From 3107 sp001483205 (GTDB lineage Bacteria; Pseudomonadota; Alphaproteobacteria; Rhodobacterales; Rhodobacteraceae): a DNA stretch of 64,000 bases. The stretch's first letter is position 1. Each line of letters opens with the position of its first letter. The notes below the pieces were generated by a model, which saw nothing but the letters and a program-made list of their open reading frames with translations, had not been told where the DNA came from and searched no databases. Positions 57,712-64,000 of this stretch are shown here, piece by piece. The stretch spans positions 558,001-622,000 of the forward strand of contig OZ219809.1 of NCBI GenBank assembly GCA_964291375.2. Reading direction: 5' to 3'. A program made the translations under genes and the position numbers.

Positions 57712-59616
57712 ATGTCGCGCAAAAGCGATCAGGATCAGCCCGCACGGAAATCGCACCGGTCTTTCACCCAGGTTGCCGTCTGGATCATCATTGCCCTGCT
57801 TATCGTCGGTCTCGGCGGTTTTGGCGTCACCCATTTCGGCTCTTCCATGCAGGCCATCGGGTCGGTCGATGACGAGGAAATCACCGTCAGCGAATACGCA
57901 CTGGCGTTGCAGCAGGAATTGCGGGCGTTAGGGCGGCAGACCGGCGAGGCGGTTTCGCTGCAACAGGCCAATGCGCTGGCAGAGCTTGCCGGGGGTGAGA
58001 GCGTCTCGGAACAGGTGCTGACCCGGCTCTATTCAACCGCGGCGCTGGATGCGGAAGTGGGCAGAATCCCGGTGTCCGTCGGCGATCAGGCGGTGCAGAA
58101 TCAGGTTGTCACCAACCCGACCTTTCAGGGCCTTGACGGGGATTTCGACCGAGAGGCGTATCGGCAGACCCTGCGCCGGAACGGGCTGAGCGAACGCGCA
58201 TTTGAAGAGCTGATTCGCGAGGAAACCGCCCGTGCGATCCTGCAAGACGCGGTGACCGGCGGCACTGCTGCCCCGGCGCTGCTGACCGACACGCTGCTGA
58301 ATCACGCGGCGGAGCGGCGGAGCTTTCGCTGGATCAGGCTGGAGGCGGGCGATCTGGCAGAGCCGGTTCCCGCCCCGTCCGAGGCCGATGTTCAGGGCTA
58401 TTACGACGCAAATGCCGAGGCGTTCACCATCGACGAAAAGAAGCGCCTGACCTATGTGTGGCTGACGCCGGACATGCTGCTCGAGACCATCGAAACCGAT
58501 GAAGAGGCGTTGCAAACCCTGTATGAAGAGCGGATCGGGGAATATGTCCGGCCCGAGCGCCGGTTGGTCGAGCGTCTGGTGTTCGAGGATGAGGCCGCCG
58601 CCACCGCCGCCCATGACCGGCTGCTTGCCGACGATGATGTGTCGTTTGAGGCCCTTGTTGAGGAACGCGGCCTGTCCTTGCAGGATATTGACCTGGGCGA
58701 TCTGACCCGTGAAGAGTTGGGCGACGCGGCGGAGGCGGTGTTTGCCCTGACCGAAAGCGGCGAGGTGACCGCGCCGCAGCCTTCGGAACTGGGTCCGGCG
58801 CTCTTTCGCATGAACGGCATCCTGAACGCGCAGGAAACCAGTTTTGAAGAGGCCCGCGATGACCTGTTGTCCGAATACGCTCTTGACCGGGCGCGGCGGG
58901 TGATTGCGCAGAGTGCGTCCGGCATTGACGACCTGCTTGCGGGCGGCGCAACGCTGGAAGAGGTCGCTGATGAGACTGACATGGTGCTTGGCGGGATTGA
59001 CTGGTCGGCAGAGGCCGAAGGCGAGATCACCGGATACCAGGAATTTCGTGCGGCGGCGCAGGGCGTGGATGAGGACGCCTTTCCCGAACTGGTGGAGCTT
59101 GACGACGGCGGGTTGTTCGCGCTGCGGCTTGATGAAATCATCCCGCCCGTGCTGCAACCGCTTGACGATGTGCGCGAGCAGGCGACAGACCTGTGGACGC
59201 GCGAGGAAACCCGGAACCGCCTGAGTGATCGCGCCATGGACATCGCCGGGCAGATCAGCGACGGCACAGAGATGGATACTTTCGGCCTGACGGTGCGCGA
59301 GGAAACCGAGCTGACCCGCAGTGCCTTTGTCGAGGAAGCCCCGCCCGGCTTCCTGTCTGAGGTGTTCGGGATGGCAGAGGGCGAGGCGCGCGGCATCCCG
59401 GCAGACGACATTTCCGCCGTCGTGGTGCTGGATACGATCCTGCCGCCGGACGCCGAAAACCCCGACACCGTGGCGCTGTCTGACGCGCTGGAGAGCAACG
59501 TCGTGCGGGGGTTGGAGCAAGACCTGTTTGAGGCCTATGTGCAGGCCCTGCGGCAGCAGTCGGACATCCGCAGGGATCAGTCCGCGATCAATGCCGTGAA
59601 CGCCCAGTTTCCCTGA
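57712..59616 (+). CDS. ppiD: periplasmic folding factor, SurA-N/PpiD type
   Basis: A 634-residue membrane-anchored protein. A basic N-terminus is followed by one transmembrane helix (about 20-42), then a SurA_N-like helical region (about 50-190) with VDDEEITVSEYALALQQEL. A parvulin/PPIC-like domain (about 245-370) follows, and a long acidic C-terminal region. It is the alphaproteobacterial PpiD homologue. The parvulin domain may be inactive as a prolyl isomerase and act as a chaperone. Nine bp before trpE, the usual Rhodobacterales arrangement. Confidence 0.9.
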   Translation: MSRKSDQDQPARKSHRSFTQVAVWIIIALLIVGLGGFGVTHFGSSMQAIGSVDDEEITVSEYALALQQELRALGRQTGEAVSLQQANALAELAGGESVSEQVLTRLYSTAALDAEVGRIPVSVGDQAVQNQVVTNPTFQGLDGDFDREAYRQTLRRNGLSERAFEELIREETARAILQDAVTGGTAAPALLTDTLLNHAAERRSFRWIRLEAGDLAEPVPAPSEADVQGYYDANAEAFTIDEKKRLTYVWLTPDMLLETIETDEEALQTLYEERIGEYVRPERRLVERLVFEDEAAATAAHDRLLADDDVSFEALVEERGLSLQDIDLGDLTREELGDAAEAVFALTESGEVTAPQPSELGPALFRMNGILNAQETSFEEARDDLLSEYALDRARRVIAQSASGIDDLLAGGATLEEVADETDMVLGGIDWSAEAEGEITGYQEFRAAAQGVDEDAFPELVELDDGGLFALRLDEIIPPVLQPLDDVREQATDLWTREETRNRLSDRAMDIAGQISDGTEMDTFGLTVREETELTRSAFVEEAPPGFLSEVFGMAEGEARGIPADDISAVVVLDTILPPDAENPDTVALSDALESNVVRGLEQDLFEAYVQALRQQSDIRRDQSAINAVNAQFP

Positions 59617-59624
59617 GCGCCGCC

Positions 59625-61145
59625 GTGGAACTCGGGCCTTCGTTCAGCGCCTTTGAGGCCGCCTATTCTGAAGGGCGCAATCAGGTCGTCTTTGCCCGGC
59701 TCGCCGCCGATCTGGACACCCCGGTCAGCCTGATGCTGAAACTTGCCGGGGCCGGGAAGGACAGTTTCATCCTCGAATCCGTCACCGGCGGAGAGACGCG
59801 GGGGCGCTATTCGATCATCGGCATGAAGCCCGATATTATCTGGGAGTGCCGGGGCAATACCGCGCGGATCAACCGTCAGGCCCGATTCGACCCGCAGGCG
59901 TTCGGGGCCGTGGCCGAAGACCCCCTGACCTCTCTGCGCGCGCTGATCGGGGAAAGCCGGATTGACATGCCCGAAGACCTGCCCGCCGCCGCCGCCGGGC
60001 TGTTCGGCTATCTCGGCTATGACATGATCCGGCTGGTCGAGCATCTGCCCGATGTCAACCCTGACCCGCTCGGCCTGCCCGACGCGGTGCTGCTGCGCCC
60101 GTCGGTTGTTGCCGTGCTTGATGGGGTCAGGGGGGATGTGATCGTCGTCGCCCCCGCCTGGGCCGGGCAGGGATTATCGGCCAGAGCCGCCCACGCTCAG
60201 GCCGCCGAACGGGTGATGGACGCCATCCGCGATCTGGAGCGGGCGGCGGGCGGCCAGTCGCGCGGCATGGGCACGAAAGCAGACCCGGGGCCGCTGGCAT
60301 CGAATGTCACCCCAAAGGGCTATCGGCAGATTGTCGAAAAAGCCAAGGCATATATCCGCGCCGGGGACATCTTTCAGGTGGTTCCGGCGCAGCGGTGGTC
60401 GCAGGATTTTCCCCTGCCGCCGTTTACGCTCTACCGCTCTTTGCGCCGCACGAACCCGTCGCCGTTCATGTTCTTCTTCAATTTCGGCGGGTTTCAGGTG
60501 GTGGGGGCGTCGCCGGAAATTCTGGTGCGGGTGTTTGGCAGAGAGGTCACGATCCGTCCGATTGCCGGAACCCGCCCGCGCGGGGCCGGGCCTGGCGAAG
60601 ACAGCGCGCTGGCCGACAGCCTTCTGGCCGACAAAAAGGAACTGGCCGAACATCTGATGCTGCTTGATCTGGGGCGCAACGATGTTGGCCGGGTCGCCAG
60701 GGTCGGCACCGTCCGCCCGACCGAAAAATTTGTCATCGAGCGTTACAGCCATGTGATGCACATTGTTTCCAATGTGGTGGGGGAGCTGGCCGAGGGTCAG
60801 GATGCGCTTTCGGCGTTTCTGGCCGGGATGCCCGCCGGGACGGTTTCCGGAGCGCCCAAGGTGCGCGCGATGGAGATCATTGACGAGCTGGAACCGGAAA
60901 AGCGCGGTATCTATGGCGGGGGGTGCGGGTATTTCGCCGCCAATGGCGATATGGATATGTGTATTGCCATGCGGATGGCGGTTGTGAAGGACGCAAGGCT
61001 GTATACCCAGGCGGGCGGGGGCGTCGTTCACGACAGCGACCCCGAGGCCGAGTATCAGGAGACGGTCAACAAATCGAGGGCGATCAGGACAGCCGCCGCC
61101 GAGGCCGGGCGATTCGTCGGCAACGGGCCGGGGGCCAATTCATAG
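59625..61145 (+). CDS. trpE: anthranilate synthase component I
   Basis: A 506-residue chorismate-using enzyme starting tryptophan synthesis with TrpG (not in the window). The N-terminal domain has SFILESVTGGETRGRYS, close to the tryptophan feedback site LLES. The C-terminal chorismate-binding domain has IRAGDIFQVVPAQRW, IAGTRPRGAGPGED, LLDLGRNDVGRVA and GTVSGAPKVRAMEIIDELEP. Starts with GTG. No leader-peptide attenuator is possible because ppiD ends 9 bp upstream. Confidence 0.96.
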   Translation: MELGPSFSAFEAAYSEGRNQVVFARLAADLDTPVSLMLKLAGAGKDSFILESVTGGETRGRYSIIGMKPDIIWECRGNTARINRQARFDPQAFGAVAEDPLTSLRALIGESRIDMPEDLPAAAAGLFGYLGYDMIRLVEHLPDVNPDPLGLPDAVLLRPSVVAVLDGVRGDVIVVAPAWAGQGLSARAAHAQAAERVMDAIRDLERAAGGQSRGMGTKADPGPLASNVTPKGYRQIVEKAKAYIRAGDIFQVVPAQRWSQDFPLPPFTLYRSLRRTNPSPFMFFFNFGGFQVVGASPEILVRVFGREVTIRPIAGTRPRGAGPGEDSALADSLLADKKELAEHLMLLDLGRNDVGRVARVGTVRPTEKFVIERYSHVMHIVSNVVGELAEGQDALSAFLAGMPAGTVSGAPKVRAMEIIDELEPEKRGIYGGGCGYFAANGDMDMCIAMRMAVVKDARLYTQAGGGVVHDSDPEAEYQETVNKSRAIRTAAAEAGRFVGNGPGANS

Positions 61146-61175
61146 ACCGCGCCCTTTTCGGTATGGGGGCCGCCG

Positions 61176-61191
61176 CTTACCCGCGGATAAG
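61176..61191. repeat. single near-copy of the array palindrome
   Basis: CTTACCCGCGGATAAG, 31 bp after the trpE stop, is the reverse complement of the commoner unit in the 61.5-kb array. It is followed by GGCAAGGCCCCTGACATA, resembling the sequence after the last array unit (GGCAAGACCTCTGACATA). This suggests a duplicated end module. Confidence 0.65.
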
Positions 61192-61211
61192 GGCAAGGCC
61201 CCTGACATATT

Positions 61212-61482
61212 AAAGACCTCTGCATATTGGCGAATCGGCGGTTAATCTGTCCCGCCCGGCGCTTGCTGCCCAAGCAGGGCCTTAAGGCTCCGCCCGTTCG
61301 GCCCTGAAACGGTCCACCGGACCGTTTTCGGGACGGGCCTCCCCCCCCCGGCAGGCGCTCAAAACGCTTCAAAATGTTGTAATATATAGATTTTATGGAA
61401 AAACCATCGCCAATGTGGGGTTTCGCGAAAAGCGCCTGCCCAGGCAGACGGCTACCCGGTCCGGCCAATACGCAGAGGTCTT
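61212..61482 (-). repeat. MITE-like interspersed repeat, copy F
   Basis: 271 bp, reverse orientation. Left end AAAGACCTCTGCATATTGG, right end CCAATACGCAGAGGTCTT. It carries the core GATTTTATGG..AACCATCGCCAAT and, like copy B, an extra segment with ACGGTCCACCGGACCGT (about 61285-61340). Its right terminus runs straight into the 24-bp tandem array. Confidence 0.85.
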
Positions 61483-61483
61483 G

Positions 61484-61776
61484 GGTAAGGGTTGGGGCTT
61501 ATCCGCGGGTAAGGGGTGTGGCTTATCCGCGGGTAAGGGGTGTGGCTTATCCGCGGGTAAGGTTGAAGCTTATCCGCGGATAAGGGGTGTGGCTTATCCG
61601 CGGATAAGGGGTGTGGCTTATCCGCGGATAAGGGTTGGGGCTTATCCGCGGGTAAGGGGTGTGGCTTATCCGCGGGTAAGGGGTGTGGCTTATCCGCGGG
61701 TAAGGGTTGTGGCTTATCCGCGGGTAAGGGTTGGGGCTTATCCGCGGGTAAGGGGTGTGGCTTATCCGCGGATAAG
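61484..61776 (+). repeat. tandem array, 12 units of 24 bp, each with a 16-bp palindrome
   Basis: Twelve copies of CTTATCCGCGGGTAAG or CTTATCCGCGGATAAG begin at 61498, 61522, 61546, 61569, 61593, 61617, 61641, 61665, 61689, 61713, 61737 and 61761. One interval is 23 bp and all others are 24. A half unit precedes the first. Linkers are GGGTGTGG or GGTTGGGG/GGTTGTGG. Units 4, 5, 6 and 12 are perfect palindromes; the others differ by one A to G change that still allows a G-U pair in plus-strand RNA. The period is a multiple of three, so both strands are open, but this is not coding. Flanked by MITE-like termini on both sides, between trpE and ctrA. Confidence 0.95.
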
Positions 61777-61777
61777 G

Positions 61778-61872
61778 GCAAGACCTCTGACATACAGCCT
61801 GACGCCCGGATTTTGAGTCCAAACCCCGGCCCTGATCCCGCCCGGTCACAAGACCGGGCCGCGCCGCCCGCG
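61778..61872 (-). repeat. MITE-like terminus plus second-family repeat
   Basis: An isolated left terminus, AAGACCTCTGACATAC, directly follows the last array unit. It continues into a reverse-oriented second-family copy (GCCCGGATTTTGAGTCC, GATCCCGCCCGGTC, CAAGACCGGGCCGCGCCG). This ends only a few bases before the ctrA stop codon. It completes the 730-bp trpE-ctrA space (61146-61875), which holds no gene. Confidence 0.7.
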
Positions 61873-61875
61873 CCT

Positions 61876-62589
61876 TCAGGCGCTGATTGCGATCGGGTCG
61901 CCCGCCGTCTCCGGCTGCGGGTCGCGCAGCACATAGCCCCGCCCCCACACGGTTTCGATATAGTTCGACCCCTGCGTCGCCTCGCTCAGCTTCTTGCGCA
62001 GCTTGCAGATAAAGACATCGATGATCTTCAGCTCCGGCTCATCCATCCCGCCATAGAGGTGATTCAGAAACATCTCTTTGGTCAGGGTGGTGCCCTTGCG
62101 CAGGCTCAGAAGCTCCAGCATCTGATATTCCTTGCCGGTCAGGTTCACCGTCCTGCCGTTCACCTCGACCGTCTTGGCGTCAAGATTGACCGCGATCTTG
62201 CCGGTCCGGATGATCGACTGGGCGTGCCCCTTGGACCTGCGGATAATCGCATGGATGCGCGCCACCAGTTCCTCGCGGTGAAACGGCTTGGTCAGATAGT
62301 CATCGGCCCCGAAACCGAACCCCTTGATCTTGTTGTCCGTATCGTCAGAGCCGGACAGAATCAGGATCGGCGTCTCGACCTTCGCCATGCGCATCTGTTT
62401 CAGCACATCATGGCCGTTCATGTCCGGCAGGTTCAGGTCAAGCAGAATCAGATCATAGTCATACAGTTTGGCAAGGTCGATTCCCTCTTCCCCGAGCTCC
62501 GTGCAGTACACGTTCAGATTCGCGTGTGTCAGCATCAGTTCGATGCTTTTCGACGTTGTTGGGTCATCTTCAATCAACAGAATGCGCAT
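61876..62589 (-). CDS. ctrA: cell-cycle response regulator CtrA
   Basis: A 237-residue OmpR-family regulator. The receiver has acidic EDD at 7-9, phospho-acceptor Asp51 in LILLDLNLPDMNG, and the conserved Lys in DDYLTKPF. The C-terminal winged helix carries the near-invariant CtrA block NGRTVNLTGKEYQMLELLSLRKG and FICKLRKKLS..ETVWGRGYVL. In Rhodobacterales CtrA controls motility, gene transfer agents and phase-variable traits rather than viability. The C-terminus ends ISA rather than the AA degradation tag of Caulobacter. It lies downstream of sciP on the same strand. Confidence 0.97.
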   Translation of the reverse strand: MRILLIEDDPTTSKSIELMLTHANLNVYCTELGEEGIDLAKLYDYDLILLDLNLPDMNGHDVLKQMRMAKVETPILILSGSDDTDNKIKGFGFGADDYLTKPFHREELVARIHAIIRRSKGHAQSIIRTGKIAVNLDAKTVEVNGRTVNLTGKEYQMLELLSLRKGTTLTKEMFLNHLYGGMDEPELKIIDVFICKLRKKLSEATQGSNYIETVWGRGYVLRDPQPETAGDPIAISA

Positions 62590-62641
62590 GTGTCGCTCCG
62601 CTCTTCATCGCTTTACCGGCCTTAACATTGCCTTTCAATGG

Positions 62642-62656
62642 TTAACCGCCCGTTAC
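62642..62656. promoter_or_regulatory. candidate CtrA-binding site upstream of ctrA
   Basis: TTAACCGCCCGTTAC matches the CtrA box TTAA-N7-TTAA at 7 of 8 positions. It lies 53-67 bp before the ctrA start. A further TTAAC half site is at 62622. Consistent with autoregulation known for CtrA. Confidence 0.45.
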
Positions 62657-62699
62657 TGGCAAAGAAGAACGTAGCAGGACAACCTGTGATTGTCTATAG

Positions 62700-62978
62700 C
62701 TAAGATTGCCTGTAGCGTTGCAGGGCCGTGGCCTTCAACGCATCCGGCCCGTGGACCCTGACCGCATTTTCCCAAGATTTGTATTCCTCATCGCTCAGAC
62801 CATAGAGTCGCTTGGCCTGATTGAGCGTGATCAGGCCGCAGGCAACGGCCTTTACCACCTGCGCCTTGCGGCTGGCAACCCATCGTCTGGTGCCGACGGG
62901 GGGCAGATCGGCCCGTGTCATCATCGTGCCGTCCGGCAGCGTCACCGCGCGCGGACCTTCGACTTTTTTCAGGAACAT
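62700..62978 (-). CDS. sciP: CtrA inhibitor SciP-type protein (DUF1153)
   Basis: A 92-residue helix-turn-helix protein of the DUF1153/SciP family. It begins MFLKKVEGPRAVTLPDGTMMTRADLPP and continues TRRWVASRKAQVVKAVACGLITLNQAKRLYGLSDEEYKSWENAVRVHG. SciP binds CtrA and DNA to repress CtrA targets. Its position just upstream of ctrA matches other alphaproteobacteria. The 110-bp space to ctrA holds a CtrA-box candidate. Confidence 0.9.
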   Translation of the reverse strand: MFLKKVEGPRAVTLPDGTMMTRADLPPVGTRRWVASRKAQVVKAVACGLITLNQAKRLYGLSDEEYKSWENAVRVHGPDALKATALQRYRQS

Positions 62979-63022
62979 GGCAATCCCCTGTAATTTCGTG
63001 CAAATACAATCGCCATGTTAGT

Positions 63023-63037
63023 TTAACAGGCGGTGAA
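63023..63037. promoter_or_regulatory. candidate CtrA-binding site between sciP and mnmA
   Basis: On the minus strand this reads TTCACCGCCTGTTAA, 7 of 8 positions of TTAA-N7-TTAA. The N7 is CCGCCTG, nearly the same as in the ctrA-upstream site (CCGCCCG). It lies 45-59 bp before sciP and 61 bp before mnmA. Confidence 0.4.
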
Positions 63038-63097
63038 ACCGGCCCTTGTTAGTCTGTCGCATTTTCCTATATTCCGTTACGTTCCCGGAGACCGCCG

Positions 63098-64000
63098 ATG
63101 TCCACCATGTCCACCATGTCCACCGAACCGCCCATGCTCACGGGCCGGACCGCCCCCCCGGTCAATTCGCTCGGCTTTGCCCGGCCGGAGCGCGACACCC
63201 GCGTGGTGGTGGCGATGTCCGGCGGCGTGGACAGCTCTGTCGTTGCCGCGCAACTGGCCGAACAGGGGTATGACGTGGTGGGGGTGACCCTGCAACTCTA
63301 TGACCACGGCGCGGCCCTGGCCAGAAAGGGCGCGTGTTGTGCCGGGGCGGACATCCACGACGCCCGCCGGGTGGCCGCAGAGATCGGCTTTCCCCACTAT
63401 GTGCTTGATTACGAGAATGTGTTCAGGGACACGGTGATCGACGAATTTGCCGACAGCTATCTGGCCGGGGCGACCCCGGTGCCCTGCATCCGCTGCAATG
63501 AGCGGGTGAAGTTCCGGGATTTGCTGGAGACCGCCCGTGAGCTGGAGGCCGACTGCATGGCGACCGGGCATTATGTCCGGCGGCTGATCGGGCCTGACGG
63601 GCCGGAGCTGCATTGCGCGGCGGATGCGGGGCGGGACCAGTCTTATTTCCTGTTCCCGACGACGGCGGAGCAGTTGGCCTATCTGCGCTTTCCCCTTGGT
63701 CATCTGACCTCAAAGGCGGAAACCCGCAGGCTCGCCGCCAGATATGGCCTGGTGGTTGCCGATAAGCCCGACAGCCAGGATATTTGCTTTGTGCCTGACG
63801 GCAACTATGCCGCGGTGATCGAAAAGCTGCGTCCGGGGGCGGCGGAGCCGGGCGAGATTGTCGATACCGACGGCAATGTGCTGGGGCGGCACAGGGGGGT
63901 CATCCATTATACGGTCGGTCAGCGGCGGGGCCTGGGGATTGGCGGGCTGGCGGTGCCGCTGTATGTGGTGAAGCTCGATGCCGATGCGCGGCGGGTGGTT
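63098..64000 (+). CDS. mnmA: tRNA-specific 2-thiouridylase MnmA (cut by window end)
   Basis: The first 301 residues of MnmA, which makes s2U34 in tRNA-Lys, -Glu and -Gln. It has the PP-loop VVVAMSGGVDSSVVA, CIRCNERVKFRDLL with the first catalytic Cys, ATGHYVRR, GRDQSYFLF, and DSQDICFVPDG with the second Cys; the C-terminal domain is cut off. The N-terminus contains MSTMSTMST from three 9-bp DNA repeats, so starts at 63098, 63107 or 63116 are all possible. 63098 has CGGAG at a good distance. Divergent from sciP. Confidence 0.95.
   Translation, partial: MSTMSTMSTEPPMLTGRTAPPVNSLGFARPERDTRVVVAMSGGVDSSVVAAQLAEQGYDVVGVTLQLYDHGAALARKGACCAGADIHDARRVAAEIGFPHYVLDYENVFRDTVIDEFADSYLAGATPVPCIRCNERVKFRDLLETARELEADCMATGHYVRRLIGPDGPELHCAADAGRDQSYFLFPTTAEQLAYLRFPLGHLTSKAETRRLAARYGLVVADKPDSQDICFVPDGNYAAVIEKLRPGAAEPGEIVDTDGNVLGRHRGVIHYTVGQRRGLGIGGLAVPLYVVKLDADARRVV

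Noticed and set aside
61484..61776. CRISPR array
   Set aside because: The spacers are only 7-8 bp and nearly identical, the repeat is a 16-bp palindrome, and no cas genes are in the window.
61415..61948. Long open frames on both strands across the 24-bp array, giving AYPRVRGV-type and PLPADKPH-type repeat peptides
   Set aside because: The period is a multiple of three, so any frame free of stops in one unit stays open. There is no ribosome-binding site, no non-repeat conserved part, and both strands are equally open.

Overview
The window is high-GC, densely coded chromosome from an alphaproteobacterium, most likely the Rhodobacterales (Rhodobacteraceae/Paracoccaceae). This rests on gene content and order: sciP-ctrA, an hdaA-ppk-ppx block, hemD-mic60-hemY, rpsA-ihfB-lapA-trpF-trpB, ppiD-trpE, a double cold-shock-domain protein, DUF1244, DUF2237, and a B12-dependent ribonucleotide reductase. 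No rRNA operon, CRISPR array or prophage is visible.

Layout. 1-3.5 kb: xthA, a small membrane protein, rplY, then divergent pth and a DUF2237 gene. 3.5-7.5 kb is an accessory island of clearly lower GC. It holds the 5' part of a tRNA-Leu-like gene, then a decayed IS1595-family element interrupted by a second, nearly intact IS1595-family element (2647 bp, 8-bp target duplication). The second element carries a DNA methyltransferase fused to a PD-(D/E)xK nuclease domain. 7.5-13.5 kb: gpsA-tsaD, divergent from hemD-mic60-hemY and tRNA-Thr. 13.6-21.8 kb: an exported nucleosidase-like protein, glutamate synthase (gltD-gltB) and uppP. 21.8-27 kb: a frameshifted NDUFA9-like gene, tRNA-Leu, a SIMPL protein, metY and an XdhC-family gene. 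27-33 kb: AI-2E-family permease, hdaA, ppk, ppx. 33.5-36.5 kb: small housekeeping and stress genes. 36.6-44.2 kb: pyk, rpsA, ihfB, lapA, trpF, an inserted NYN-domain nuclease gene, trpB. 44.2-52.6 kb: ClC channel, FAD-linked oxidase, ImmA/IrrE peptidase and nrdJ, the last two separated by an IS5-family element. 53-61 kb: tRNA-Pro, DUF192, cold-shock protein, pdxH, fabI, gpt, an aminotransferase, ppiD, trpE. 61-64 kb: a long repeat region, then ctrA, sciP and the start of mnmA.

The most striking structure outside the genes is an interspersed repeat family in the intergenic spaces. Each copy is bounded by inverted termini of the form AAGACCTCTGCATATTGG...CCATTATGCAGAGGTCTT. Full copies are about 205-270 bp, and there are at least six full and several partial copies. 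They look like MITEs (short non-autonomous transposons). Some begin at or inside the stop codon of the upstream gene. A second palindromic repeat family often lies next to them. Between trpE and ctrA, one copy is followed by 12 tandem 24-bp units, each built on the palindrome CTTATCCGCGGATAAG. A single perfect copy of that palindrome also lies between rplY and pth. A separate pair of about 70-bp repeats, each with two LacI-type operator-like dyads 21 bp apart, flanks the SIMPL gene.

Most annotated genes are core metabolism and information processing: tryptophan, glutamate, heme, fatty acid, polyphosphate, DNA replication control and cell-cycle control. The accessory and novel content is in the nested IS1595 island, the NYN gene inside the trp cluster, the ImmA/IS5 junction and the repeat families. 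All calls are from reading the sequence; no database search was run.
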